DNA of 51,849 nt from assembly GCA_019694675.1 (NCBI GenBank), contig JAIBBK010000086.1, positions 1-51,849 on the forward strand, given 5' to 3'. Position 1 is the first letter of the stretch; every line of letters starts with the position of its first letter. This DNA comes from Ignavibacteria bacterium. Its GTDB lineage: Bacteria > Bacteroidota > Ignavibacteria > Tepidaquicellales > Tepidaquicellaceae. A program made the translations under genes and the position numbers. The notes under the pieces were generated by a model. That model was not told the DNA's origin and made no database searches. It worked only from the letters and a program-made list of their open reading frames with translations. Positions 25,819 to 34,826 of the stretch are shown one piece after another.

Positions 25819-27846
25819 ATGCAGTATAAACTCGAATCAAAATACAAGCCGACCGGCGATCAGCCGCAGGCGATAAAGGAACTCACGGAAGGTATTCTCA
25901 GGGGTGAGAAGTATCAGACCTTTCTCGGAGTGACAGGTTCCGGAAAGACGTTCTCGGTATCCAACGTTATCGAAGACATAGGCAGGCCCGTGCTTGTTAT
26001 GTCGCATAATAAAACGCTTGCGGCCCAGCTCTACGGAGAGTTCAAAAGATTCTTCCCGAAGAACCGCGTCGAGTTCTTCATCTCCTATTATGATTACTAT
26101 CAGCCGGAAGCTTATATCCCGTCTTCCGACACTTACATCCAGAAAGATCTCTCCATCAACGAGGAAATTGACCGGCTCAGGCTTCGTGCAACAGCCGCGA
26201 TACTCGAGGGCAGAAAGGACGTAATAGTGGTTTCCTCGGTAAGCTGTATTTACGGCATAGGCGCTCCGGAGGAATATGCCGAACAGGTGCTGGTGGTGAA
26301 GCAGGGAGAAAAAATGGGTAGGAAAAAACTGCTGACCAAGCTCTCAGACATTCACTACGTCAGGAATGATTCCGAATTCAAGCGGGGCACATTTCGCGTC
26401 AGAGGCGATATTGTAGAAGTAATCCCGGCTTACGAAGATGAGACCGCGATCCGAATTGAGTTCTTTGATGATCAGGTTGAGAAGATCGTGTATTTCAATT
26501 TCAGAGAAGGCAAAGTAACTGGGACTGATGTAAGCTGTGTTCTTTATCCAGCGAAGTACTTCGTCACAAATAAAGACAAGATCGAATCGGGCCTTGTCGG
26601 TATTCAGGAAGAGCTGGAGGAGAGAGTCGAATATTTCAAATCCATAGGAAAGTACATAGAGGCCGAGAGGATCTCACAGCGTACTAACTTTGACATAGAG
26701 ATGATCCGTGAGGTCGGATACTGCAACGGCATTGAGAACTACTCACGTCATCTTGACGGACGCGCCCCGGGTTCGAGGCCTTCATGCCTGTTTGATTACT
26801 TTCCGAAAGACTACATACTGGTCGTTGACGAGTCTCATGTGACCGTGCCGCAGATAAGAGGCATGTACAACGGCGACAGGATGAGGAAGAAGACCCTTGT
26901 GGAGTACGGCTTTCGCCTGCCTTCTGCACTTGACAACAGGCCGATGACGTTTGAGGAATGGGAATCAATGGTGAATCAGGCGATATTTGTGAGCGCAACA
27001 CCGGGAGACTACGAACTCGAGAAAAGCGGCGGTGTGGTGGTGGAGCAGGTGATCCGCCCGACGGGCCTGCTTGATCCGGAGATTCAGGTACGTCCTGTTA
27101 AGAATCAGATCGATGACCTGATCAATGAGATCCGAAAGCGAAGCGCAAAGAAGGAGCGCGTGCTTGTCACAACTCTTACGAAAAGAATGAGTGAAGACCT
27201 TACCGACTACCTTCTCGGAATAGGGATCAAAGTGAAATACATGCATTCCGAAGTGCAGTCACTCGACAGGGTGGAAATACTCCGCGGACTGCGGCTCGGT
27301 GAGTTTGATGCACTTGTGGGCGTGAATCTCCTTCGCGAGGGACTCGATCTTCCGGAAGTATCGCTTGTCGCAATTCTCGACGCAGACAAGGAGGGATTTC
27401 TTCGCTCGGAAAAATCCCTGCTTCAGACCGCCGGCAGGACTGCACGTAATGTGAACGGACTTGTTGTGATGTATGCGGACAAAGTGACGGAGTCCATGGC
27501 CAAGGTCATCGAAGAAACAAGCAGAAGGCGGGAGATACAGACGGAGTATAACAGGAAGCACGGTATTGAGCCAAAGACCATTTACAAAACGCTTGAAGAG
27601 ATCATGTCTTCGACGATAGTTGCAGAGTCCAATGCAAGTGCAAACAGGAAGAAGAGCGAGAAGAAAGCAAAAGAGGAGAGGTCAACGCTTAGTCTGATCA
27701 CAAGCAAAGTGGAAAGGTCCATGGATTCCGAGAAGCGCAGGGAACTCATTGAGCAGCTTCGTTCCGAGATGATAAATGCTGCGAAGGATCTTGAGTTTGA
27801 GCGCGCCGCCGAACTGAGGGATGAAATTGAGAAGCTAAACGGTTAG
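25819..27846 (+). CDS. uvrB: UvrB, excision nuclease subunit B
   Basis: A 675-aa helicase-like DNA damage-recognition protein of nucleotide excision repair. Walker A is GVTGSGKTF (about 39-47). The beta-hairpin that clamps DNA has the YYDYYQPEAYIPSSDTYI signature, and the DEAD-like box is DESH. Helicase motifs VGVNLLREGLDLPEV and QTAGRTARN follow. The UVR domain that contacts UvrC closes the protein (about 638-674). Length is normal. It ends 6 bp before the stop of the convergent dipeptidase gene. Confidence 0.97.
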   Translation: MQYKLESKYKPTGDQPQAIKELTEGILRGEKYQTFLGVTGSGKTFSVSNVIEDIGRPVLVMSHNKTLAAQLYGEFKRFFPKNRVEFFISYYDYYQPEAYIPSSDTYIQKDLSINEEIDRLRLRATAAILEGRKDVIVVSSVSCIYGIGAPEEYAEQVLVVKQGEKMGRKKLLTKLSDIHYVRNDSEFKRGTFRVRGDIVEVIPAYEDETAIRIEFFDDQVEKIVYFNFREGKVTGTDVSCVLYPAKYFVTNKDKIESGLVGIQEELEERVEYFKSIGKYIEAERISQRTNFDIEMIREVGYCNGIENYSRHLDGRAPGSRPSCLFDYFPKDYILVVDESHVTVPQIRGMYNGDRMRKKTLVEYGFRLPSALDNRPMTFEEWESMVNQAIFVSATPGDYELEKSGGVVVEQVIRPTGLLDPEIQVRPVKNQIDDLINEIRKRSAKKERVLVTTLTKRMSEDLTDYLLGIGIKVKYMHSEVQSLDRVEILRGLRLGEFDALVGVNLLREGLDLPEVSLVAILDADKEGFLRSEKSLLQTAGRTARNVNGLVVMYADKVTESMAKVIEETSRRREIQTEYNRKHGIEPKTIYKTLEEIMSSTIVAESNASANRKKSEKKAKEERSTLSLITSKVERSMDSEKRRELIEQLRSEMINAAKDLEFERAAELRDEIEKLNG

Positions 27847-27852
27847 ATCTTA

Positions 27853-29016
27853 TCAGCCGCAGACTTTTCTGAACACACGCAGGAAATTTCCACCGAGAAT
27901 TTTTTTCACTTCTTCTGAGGTGTAACCGCGTTCGAGCAGCGCCTTAGTAATCTCCGGATACATCGTAACATTCTCAAGCCCGGAAGGCGGAGTGATGCCG
28001 CCGTCGTAATCTGAACCAATGCCAATGCAGTCTATCCCTCCCGTCTTCTTCAGATGGTCTATGTGATTCAGAACATCATCAATATCTGCCCTGCCCTTGC
28101 TTACAAGAAACTTGTCGTAAAAATTCACGCCAATGTAACCGCCCTTTTCCGCGATTGCCTTTATCTGTTCATCGGTCAGGTTCCTGTAATGAGGATTAAG
28201 CGAATAGCAGTTCGAATGGGACGCAATAACCGGGTCTTCCGAAATCTCCATCACATCCCAGAATGACCTTTCCCCAAGGTGAGACACGTCAATCAGCATT
28301 CCGGTTTCGTTCATCTTCTTTATCACAACTCTGCCGAACTCGGTCAATCCTCCAGTAATGCCTTTCTCAGTCTCATCCCTTGCAGATGACGCAATGAGGT
28401 TGGAGTTGTTCCATGTCAGTCCGATATACCTTACTCCAAGGTCATAGAATTCCTTCACCCTGCTCTCATCATCGCCAACTGCGGTGCCTCCCTCTATGCC
28501 TATCAATCCGCAAAGCTTGCCGAGTGACACAATTCTCGTGATGTCGTCATAGGAGTAGGCAATCTCCATGCTTTCCGAGTTTTCGCCCGCCATTTGTTTC
28601 AGTCTCCCGATCTGATCAAGCGTGAACCTGTAAGAATTCCTGAACTGCTTATTCGGGATCCACACGGCAAATACCTGCACATCAACGCCTCCTTCTTTGA
28701 ACTTCGGAATATCGGAATGCGTGAAGGAATTGTCTGAAGATATGTTTGCTCCTTTGTCATACACCTGATACATGAAGTCATTGTGTGTATCTACAAAGAC
28801 CGCCTCGCTGTGAAGTTTAAGATAGTCTGTTTCCGTTGTGTCCATTTGCGGTTGGTTGATATTCATTGCTTTGGTCTGCTGCGGTTCATTCGACTGCGGG
28901 ATGTTATGGTCTGTTCCCTCTGTGCCGCGCATATAACTCATTAGCGCAACAACTGAGGCAAGCAGAACGGGAATCGCCGCGAGTAATAGTTTCTTGGTAT
29001 CAATACTCAAGGTCAT
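27853..29016 (-). CDS. membrane dipeptidase, M19 family
   Basis: A 387-aa protein with an N-terminal membrane anchor or signal (about 9-27) and a linker to about residue 65. The zinc enzyme core has D76-T-H-N-D (metal ligands), EGG around 175, the HLGERSFWDV region with metal His, and HSNCYSLNPHYRNL with the second metal His and the substrate Arg. The end GIGSDYDGGITPP is an M19 signature. It hydrolyses dipeptides, probably outside the cytoplasm. The first 17 bp overlap the DUF2007 gene upstream, so the two are probably co-transcribed. Confidence 0.88.
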   Translation of the reverse strand: MTLSIDTKKLLLAAIPVLLASVVALMSYMRGTEGTDHNIPQSNEPQQTKAMNINQPQMDTTETDYLKLHSEAVFVDTHNDFMYQVYDKGANISSDNSFTHSDIPKFKEGGVDVQVFAVWIPNKQFRNSYRFTLDQIGRLKQMAGENSESMEIAYSYDDITRIVSLGKLCGLIGIEGGTAVGDDESRVKEFYDLGVRYIGLTWNNSNLIASSARDETEKGITGGLTEFGRVVIKKMNETGMLIDVSHLGERSFWDVMEISEDPVIASHSNCYSLNPHYRNLTDEQIKAIAEKGGYIGVNFYDKFLVSKGRADIDDVLNHIDHLKKTGGIDCIGIGSDYDGGITPPSGLENVTMYPEITKALLERGYTSEEVKKILGGNFLRVFRKVCG

Positions 29017-29269
29017 CTTCGAGGAATGAAGAGTTGTCTTTATTTATTGCTATCTTCGCAAGTTCTACGTCTTTCTCGAGCACAAAGAACTTTATCGGAC
29101 GCTTAAGCGCAATTCTGCCGATGGGGGTGTTGAACGTTTCCATTGACATTGCTATGTCAAAATCTCCCATAACGCTGAACTCGATCTCTTCATCAGCCAG
29201 CTTTGCCTTGATAAGATTTGCTTCCATGGGATCATAAGTTGAATAGACCTCAATCATGTCTGCCTTCAC
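29000..29269 (-). CDS. DUF2007 small putative signalling protein
   Basis: An 89-aa protein. The N-terminus IEVYSTYDPMEANLIKAKLADEEIE fits the DUF2007 fold (an ACT-like small alpha/beta domain), and the later FFVLEKDVELAKIAI matches the second half. Function is unknown; the family is annotated only as a putative signal-transducing protein. It overlaps the SPFH gene by 4 nt and the dipeptidase by 17 bp. Confidence 0.75.
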   Translation of the reverse strand: MKADMIEVYSTYDPMEANLIKAKLADEEIEFSVMGDFDIAMSMETFNTPIGRIALKRPIKFFVLEKDVELAKIAINKDNSSFLEDDLEY

Positions 29270-30201
29270 TTCCCGTTGAAATTCAACAGCGGCATAAGCT
29301 TCTGATCATAAGGAGCGATCACAAATGAGTTGTTGGGAGAATTGACAAGTTCCTTGAGCGTCTCAATGTACTTCCACTGAAGGTAAGAACTGCTGATTGT
29401 ACTGTTGATGATCCTCTGCGCTTCAGCAACTCCCTCGGCTTCAACTTTCTTACGCTCGGCTTCCTGCTTCTCTTTCTGAAGGACATAGACCATCTGCTGA
29501 GCCCTTTGTTCTGCAGAGATCTTCTCGTCAATTGCTTCGCGAACCTTCTGCGGCAATTCTACATTTCTCAGCAGAACTTTTTCGAGTATCAGCCCTCTTC
29601 CTTCAAACGACTTCTCAAGCTGTTTTGTAACCTCGATAACGTAATCATTCCTCTTTGAGGAGTATATATCCGTTGCAACATAGTTTACGGCAACATCCCT
29701 GATCGCAGTTCTGATAGCGGGGAGAACGATCTTCGACTCGTAATCTGAACCGATGGTCCTGAGTATGTTGGGAGCATCGTCAGCAGAGAGTCTGTACCAG
29801 ACTGTCACGTCAAGTATAAGGGTTAGTCCGTCTGATGACAGCGTCTGGATCGGGTCACTTCTCTTTATTTCTGTAACGCTCACATCCTGATCGTTGGCGC
29901 CGCTCATTGTGTATGCCTGTGTCTTTATGTCGAGCTTCTCAACTTCCATAAGGGGATTGATGAAATTCAGCCCGCTCCTCAATATTCCGTCCTGAACTTT
30001 TCCGAACAGTATCTGCACGCCCACTTCTCCCGGGCCGACCTGTACAACGCATGCATACATAATGGCAAGCATTATAGCGCCTCCGAGCGCAAGCCGGACA
30101 GAACTTATCACTTTCATTGCCCCGGGGTTATTATGAAGCTGGCCTCTGATTATGGAGAGGATGATTATAGCGATTATGAGGAAGATCGTAATTCCTATCA
30201 T
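29266..30201 (-). CDS. SPFH/Band 7 (prohibitin-like) membrane protein
   Basis: A 311-aa protein. An N-terminal hydrophobic pair (about 2-15 and 35-53) leads into the SPFH domain (VQVGPGEVGVQILFGKV ... VTVWYRLSADDAP), then a charged coiled coil (about 215-265, KEKQEAERKKVEAEGVAEAQRI). This layout matches prohibitin/HflK-HflC-type scaffolds that form inner-membrane microdomains and regulate membrane proteases. It is the first gene of a three-gene unit with DUF2007 and the dipeptidase. There is no NfeD partner, arguing against a stomatin operon. Confidence 0.85.
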   Translation of the reverse strand: MIGITIFLIIAIIILSIIRGQLHNNPGAMKVISSVRLALGGAIMLAIMYACVVQVGPGEVGVQILFGKVQDGILRSGLNFINPLMEVEKLDIKTQAYTMSGANDQDVSVTEIKRSDPIQTLSSDGLTLILDVTVWYRLSADDAPNILRTIGSDYESKIVLPAIRTAIRDVAVNYVATDIYSSKRNDYVIEVTKQLEKSFEGRGLILEKVLLRNVELPQKVREAIDEKISAEQRAQQMVYVLQKEKQEAERKKVEAEGVAEAQRIINSTISSSYLQWKYIETLKELVNSPNNSFVIAPYDQKLMPLLNFNGK

Positions 30202-30237
30202 TGTTGTGTTGTTTGTATTTGAACGGATTCTCTGATT

Positions 30238-31359
30238 CTATATTGCAAGAAACCCGCGTGCCTCGGCAGCTCTTTTCAGCAGTGATTCTGTTTCTTCGCC
30301 GGTCGCAGTTATATGCCCGAGCTTTCTGCCCACCCTTGATTCCTTCTTACCGTACAAATGAAGAAAAACATTATCCATCTTCATTACTTCACTGATACCA
30401 CGCGTGTCCGCAGTCATATCAGCCTTGCCGAGTATATTGATCATCACTGCCGCCGGCACATTCAACTCAGTATTACCGAGAGGAAGTCCGGCAATTGCCC
30501 TGATGTGATTCTCAAACTGCGAACAGCCGCAGGCTTCGATCGTATAGTGGCCCGAGTTGTGAACTCGCGGAGCCAGTTCATTCACAAGAATCTTCCCTTC
30601 GCACAGAAACATCTCAATACCCATCACTCCGGCATACGACATTGACTCAAGCAGTTTCCTGCTTATTTCTTCAGCCTGTTTGCGGATCTCCGGAAATCCG
30701 TTCTCTTCAGCGATCACATATTTGCAGATGTGATGTTCCTGTATGGTCTCCACAACCGGATACATTCTGAACTCACCTGCTGACGACCTTACTGCCTGAG
30801 TGGCAATCTCCTTGTCAAAATCAATGAACCTCTCGCACATCAGTTTTCCGCGCTTCGAGAGCATCTCCATCGCGGAGTGTATCCCTTCTTCATTTTCGAT
30901 CTTTGCATTCCCTTTGCCATCGTATCCCATTGTCCTCGATTTCAGTATTACAGGATATCCGTGTTCCCGCACGAAGTTCTTCACATCTTCTTCACTGTTC
31001 ACTTCGCAAAAATCCGCAACCGGGATTCCCAGAGATGAGAGAGTGTCCTTCTGTATCATCTTATCCTGGATCATCTTCACGGAGGAAGAGCCCGGAAGCA
31101 GTTTTTTGCCGGAACTCTCAATGCATTCCAGTATGTGGTAATCAATGAACTCATTTTCAAGAGTTATCACATCGCAATGCGATATGAACTCCTTTACAGT
31201 GTCCGCATTGTTCCAGTCGCCAACAGTTTCAAACATTGTGATTCTGCCTGCAGGAGAGTCGGCTTCCTTTGTAAGCACATGGAAGTCAAATCCGTAGCGG
31301 CTGTTCTCCTCAATAATCATTCTGGCAAGCTGTCCGCCGCCGAGAATACCTATCTTCAT
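30238..31359 (-). CDS. purK: PurK, N5-carboxyaminoimidazole ribonucleotide synthase
   Basis: A 373-aa ATP-grasp enzyme of purine synthesis that carboxylates AIR with bicarbonate and ATP. The N-terminus MKIGILGGGQLARMIIEENSRYGF and the motifs LENEFI, VILKSRTMGYDGKGN, CERFIDFDKEIA, NELAPRVHNSGHYTIEACGCSQFENH are all PurK signatures. The length is normal. The companion purE is not in the window. The ATG at 31359 gives the classical start. It follows the S41 peptidase gene by 24 nt. Confidence 0.95.
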   Translation of the reverse strand: MKIGILGGGQLARMIIEENSRYGFDFHVLTKEADSPAGRITMFETVGDWNNADTVKEFISHCDVITLENEFIDYHILECIESSGKKLLPGSSSVKMIQDKMIQKDTLSSLGIPVADFCEVNSEEDVKNFVREHGYPVILKSRTMGYDGKGNAKIENEEGIHSAMEMLSKRGKLMCERFIDFDKEIATQAVRSSAGEFRMYPVVETIQEHHICKYVIAEENGFPEIRKQAEEISRKLLESMSYAGVMGIEMFLCEGKILVNELAPRVHNSGHYTIEACGCSQFENHIRAIAGLPLGNTELNVPAAVMINILGKADMTADTRGISEVMKMDNVFLHLYGKKESRVGRKLGHITATGEETESLLKRAAEARGFLAI

Positions 31360-31383
31360 TTCAGCAGGATATAAGTAATCGCC

Positions 31384-33069
31384 TCACTTGCCAAGTATAC
31401 CGTTGTATTCTGGAGTATTGCCGAGCACTTCAAGTGCTCTCTGAAGCTGTTTGTCATAAGGAAATGTAGCCTGTATCTGTTCGGCTTCATTCTCCTGCAG
31501 TTTGTTTATCTCGTTGAAAATGCTCAGTAGGATCTCCTCTTTTGCCGAGTTCAGCTCTTCCGCTTCTCCCGTCTCAACCTGTGTTTCGATCTTTCTAAGA
31601 GAATTTTCAAAGTCATTTCCGTAATTCCTGCTTGTCGCAAGTTCCTTCAGTTCATTCAGCTTCTTCTCGATCCTCGAATCATAGCTGAATCCGTTTTGTG
31701 CAATGAATGCCTTGAAATCTTCAAAGAGTCTGTCATCAGGCGCAACGGGGCCGGAGCCCGGATTCAGAGATATGTAATTTGATGCAAATTTGAAGAACAT
31801 GTCTTTGGACATGAGAGCTGAGTGAATGTCACTCTCGGCCTGAACACTTATCTCAACATCCGGAGTAATTCCGCCAAGCGCCTTAACCGTCCTTCCCCCG
31901 AGAGTCCTGAAATCACTTTGGCTGTACTTGTCCTTTTCAATGAACACACCGTACTTGTTCTCCTTGAAGTAGTTCTTCTCCTGAATCCATCTGCCTGAAG
32001 GGGTGAAGTATCTTGAACCGGTGATCTTCAGCTGTGCCTTCTTGTCAAGGTCTCTTATCTGCTGCACAAGGCCTTTGCCGAATGACTTAGTTCCCACTAT
32101 AATTCCCCTGTCAAGATCCTGTACAGCGCCCGCAACGATCTCGGATGCCGATGCTGTGCGTTCATTGATAAGCACAGCGACAGGCACTTCCGGGCCGATC
32201 ATCGGATTCTCATCCGAGAAATATTTTTTCTCCGAGTCGGCGCGCTTGCCCTTTGTGATCACAAGCAGGCTGTTTTTTGGCACTATCTTATTGAGGATAC
32301 CGATCGCCGCATCAAGAAGTCCGCCGCCGTTATCGCGAAGATCGAGCACGAGCGCTTTGAGGTCGCCTTCTGATTTGAGTGTCTTGATCGCATTTTCAAC
32401 TTCGCTTTCGGATATGGTTGTGAACCTGTCAAGCCTTATGTAAGCGATCCCTCTGTCTTTTGGTTCCAGGTAACCGTAGTATGAGACGTTCTTCAGAATT
32501 ATCTCCTGCCTTGTAAGCATGAAGTCGAGTGTCTCGCCGTCTCTCTGCACAGTCAGCTTCACTGATGAGCCCACAGGACCGCGCACGAGCCCGCGCATCC
32601 TGTCAATCTTTTCGTTGTTCAGATCCTTATCATCAATACTAACTATCACGTCTCCGATCCTTAGCCCCCTCTTCTGCGCCTCGTAGCCGTTCATTATCTC
32701 AGTGATCACAAACTGACTGTCGCGCACACCAACCGTAACTCCGATCCCTCCGTACTTGCCTGTGGTAATCAGGTCGATCTGATCCCGGCTGTCTTCATCT
32801 ATGAAAGTGGTGTAAGGATCAAGTGTTCCGAGCATGCCTTCAATTCCCGCTTCCATGAACTTGTCCGCATCAATGTCATCAACATAGTTCAGTGCGATCT
32901 CTTTGTACACTTGTCCGAACAGGTCCATGTTTCTTCCGATCTTCTGATAAATGTCATCATCACCCCGGAATCCGATTCCGAGGAACAGCATTATTACGGC
33001 CGGAAGTGCAACTGATGCAACGGCCCTCTTCTTAAGTTTCATTTTGTTACTGTGATTTTCTTTTTTCAA
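31384..33069 (-). CDS. S41 C-terminal processing peptidase (CtpA/Prc-like)
   Basis: A 561-aa periplasmic or membrane-anchored protease. A hydrophobic N-terminal helix (about 15-32) is followed by a PDZ domain (about 100-188, with KYGGIGVTVG) and the S41 catalytic domain (about 195-385). The serine-lysine dyad is S307 (TASASE) and K332 (KSFGKG), 25 residues apart as in the plant D1-processing protease. The remaining C-terminal 170 residues are mostly helical. The start at 33069 overlaps the tmk end by 23 bp; an internal ATG at 33042 (MKLKKRAVASV) would remove the overlap and is equally likely. Confidence 0.92.
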   Translation of the reverse strand: MKKENHSNKMKLKKRAVASVALPAVIMLFLGIGFRGDDDIYQKIGRNMDLFGQVYKEIALNYVDDIDADKFMEAGIEGMLGTLDPYTTFIDEDSRDQIDLITTGKYGGIGVTVGVRDSQFVITEIMNGYEAQKRGLRIGDVIVSIDDKDLNNEKIDRMRGLVRGPVGSSVKLTVQRDGETLDFMLTRQEIILKNVSYYGYLEPKDRGIAYIRLDRFTTISESEVENAIKTLKSEGDLKALVLDLRDNGGGLLDAAIGILNKIVPKNSLLVITKGKRADSEKKYFSDENPMIGPEVPVAVLINERTASASEIVAGAVQDLDRGIIVGTKSFGKGLVQQIRDLDKKAQLKITGSRYFTPSGRWIQEKNYFKENKYGVFIEKDKYSQSDFRTLGGRTVKALGGITPDVEISVQAESDIHSALMSKDMFFKFASNYISLNPGSGPVAPDDRLFEDFKAFIAQNGFSYDSRIEKKLNELKELATSRNYGNDFENSLRKIETQVETGEAEELNSAKEEILLSIFNEINKLQENEAEQIQATFPYDKQLQRALEVLGNTPEYNGILGK

Positions 33070-33673
33070 ACCTGTGGATTGAGGAGATTAAAGAACGGTG
33101 AATGTCGTCAATGTTCATACTGCCGTCAACAACCTCGAAGCGTTTTTTGTTCATGCGGGCAATATTCCTGTATCCTTCGATCACTTTTCTGTAGTAAGTT
33201 ATTTTCTTTGATTCGATCCTGTCTGCCGACCTGCTCAGAGATTTCTTTCTCTTGAGCCAGCAGTTGATGTCAATATCAAGCAGGAAGGTAATGTCAGGCA
33301 CCGTGCCGTTAGATGCGATACTATTCACAGCACCTATCATTTTAAGATCAAGCCCCCCGCCGTATCCCTGATAAGCAGTTGATGAATCGAAATACCTGTC
33401 GCTTATTACATAATGCCTGCTTTTCAATGAGGGGATTATGATCTCGTTTGTAAGCTGTCTTCTGGAAGCTGAGAAAAGCATGAACTCGGTTGTATCGTCC
33501 ATCAGCTCATGGTCCTTATCAAGCAGGATGTCCCTTATCTTTTCTGAAATGACAGTCCCTCCGGGTTCCCTTACTATCACCACTTTCTTTTTCTTCCCTT
33601 TCAAATAGTCCTCAAGCAATCTGATCTGCGTTGACTTGCCGCTGAGGTCAATCCCTTCGAATGTTATGAACAT
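33047..33673 (-). CDS. tmk: thymidylate kinase
   Basis: Phosphorylates dTMP to dTDP. Start chosen at 33673, MFITFEGIDLSGKSTQ, which is the classical beginning and gives 208 aa; the frame runs on 49 more non-conserved codons upstream, over a repeat. The P-loop is GIDLSGKST. The DRYFDSSTAYQGYG segment carries the DRY motif and the TMP-binding region, and REPGG is conserved. It overlaps the S41 protease start. Confidence 0.93.
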   Translation of the reverse strand: MFITFEGIDLSGKSTQIRLLEDYLKGKKKKVVIVREPGGTVISEKIRDILLDKDHELMDDTTEFMLFSASRRQLTNEIIIPSLKSRHYVISDRYFDSSTAYQGYGGGLDLKMIGAVNSIASNGTVPDITFLLDIDINCWLKRKKSLSRSADRIESKKITYYRKVIEGYRNIARMNKKRFEVVDGSMNIDDIHRSLISSIHRFEKRKSQ

Positions 33674-33787
33674 AATGCTGTTAAGAATGATGAAATTATG
33701 TAAATCGAAGTTCAATTTCAAAATAATAGTTTTTTCAATAGTCTGAACTGGTTGCATGAAAGTCTGTGTTCCTATTACTTCTTGCAG

Positions 33788-33844
33788 AACACTGAAGACA
33801 CTAAAGTACACTGAGAGCACGGGGGTACACAGAGAGCACGGAGG
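33788..33844. repeat. three tandem 19-bp units of a GAGAGCACGG-type repeat
   Basis: Units lie at 33788-33806, 33807-33825 and 33826-33844. The second and third differ at two bases (TACAC-T/A-GAGAGCACGG-G/A-GG); the first is more diverged. The text resembles the CACAGAG...CACGGAGG repeats scattered in many environmental genomes. The gap 33674-33896 between tmk and the small membrane protein contains nothing else that I can identify. Confidence 0.7.
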
Positions 33845-33896
33845 TATGAAGAATGCTTAGCCTGCGGATTGCATTCTATGATCGCATAATAGGCGG

Positions 33897-34280
33897 TCAA
33901 ACATTGAGAGCGAAAACATCCGGGAAAAGTTTTACATCCGAAATGTGATTCATCGGAACAATTGCAGTAATGATCAGCATAAATGAGAGAGCGATGTTTG
34001 ACCACGATATAAAGCGAATGCTGTCGGTTTCTGATTCAGACCTGGCAACAAAGTTCAGTACAAGAGACGAAGTCAGAATGTTCAATGCGAAGTTCGGAAA
34101 TGAAATCAAGATAAGCACAAAGAGGTTTGAAATTCCGAACATTGCTCCGAGATCTAAGAAGCTGATGTGAAGTTTGTACAACTCGTTGATAAATGAAGAG
34201 ACATACAGCACGTTCAGAGTCAGAAGTATGTATGAGAATATTCTGCTTACTGTGAGAATGATTGCACTGTGATTATTCAC
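33897..34280 (-). CDS. small membrane protein of unknown function, end of sulfur operon
   Basis: A 127-aa, strongly hydrophobic protein with three or four predicted helices (about 8-28, 42-62, 65-80, 92-110) and no conserved motif that I recognise. The start is GTG at 34280. The codon pattern and the 39-nt gap from the YeeE-like gene suggest it is the last gene of the sulfide operon, but it could be an independent hypothetical. No cysteine is present. Confidence 0.45.
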   Translation of the reverse strand: MNNHSAIILTVSRIFSYILLTLNVLYVSSFINELYKLHISFLDLGAMFGISNLFVLILISFPNFALNILTSSLVLNFVARSESETDSIRFISWSNIALSFMLIITAIVPMNHISDVKLFPDVFALNV

Positions 34281-34319
34281 ACGGATAAACGGACTTGTAT
34301 CATTTCGAACTTGATGTGA

Positions 34320-34826
34320 TCAGTGAGGCAGTTTCTCCCTGAACTTACCGTAGATCCATGTGCCCGTAATGGCAGATACGATCGTGATAAGCACAACCGT
34401 GAAACCGCTTCCGACCTGTGCAAACAGAGGGCCGGGACAAGCGCCGGCAATTGCCCATCCGATACCAAAGATAAGCGCGCCGTAAATGTTTCCTTTGTTG
34501 AACTCTTTGTCCTCAAAGGTAATCTTCTCACCGTATATGCTTTTCAGCCCGAGCTTCTTTATAAGCATTACAGAAATTGCTCCTACCACAACCGCCGTAC
34601 CTATAACTCCATACATGAAAAAGGACGTAAGCTGAAACATCTCCTGTATCCTGAACCAGCTGATTATTTCAGCCTTCACGAAGACTATCCCAAAGACAAT
34701 TCCTACTATTGTGTATTTGAAATTGTACCACCACGGGTGCACAAGTCTGGATTCATTGGTGCAGAGTGTGTCCTGATGCCGTATCTCGATCTCCTCGAGA
34801 GTTTCTACATGATCGTTGAATGTCAT
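34320..34826 (-). CDS. YeeE/YedE-family sulfur transporter, second half
   Basis: A 168-aa membrane protein with four helices and the signature GWAIAGACPGPLFAQVG (about 127-143), whose cysteine lines the thiosulfate/sulfur pathway in TsuA-type transporters. It overlaps the preceding half by one base. YeeE/YedE proteins are commonly split into two adjacent half-genes, each with one conserved cysteine motif, and move thiosulfate or persulfide-like sulfur. The N-terminal 30 residues are charged and cytoplasmic. Confidence 0.85.
   Translation of the reverse strand: MTFNDHVETLEEIEIRHQDTLCTNESRLVHPWWYNFKYTIVGIVFGIVFVKAEIISWFRIQEMFQLTSFFMYGVIGTAVVVGAISVMLIKKLGLKSIYGEKITFEDKEFNKGNIYGALIFGIGWAIAGACPGPLFAQVGSGFTVVLITIVSAITGTWIYGKFREKLPH

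Noticed and set aside
33788..33844. CRISPR-like repeats
   Set aside because: The 19-bp units are directly adjacent with no spacers and diverge from each other, so this is a simple tandem repeat.
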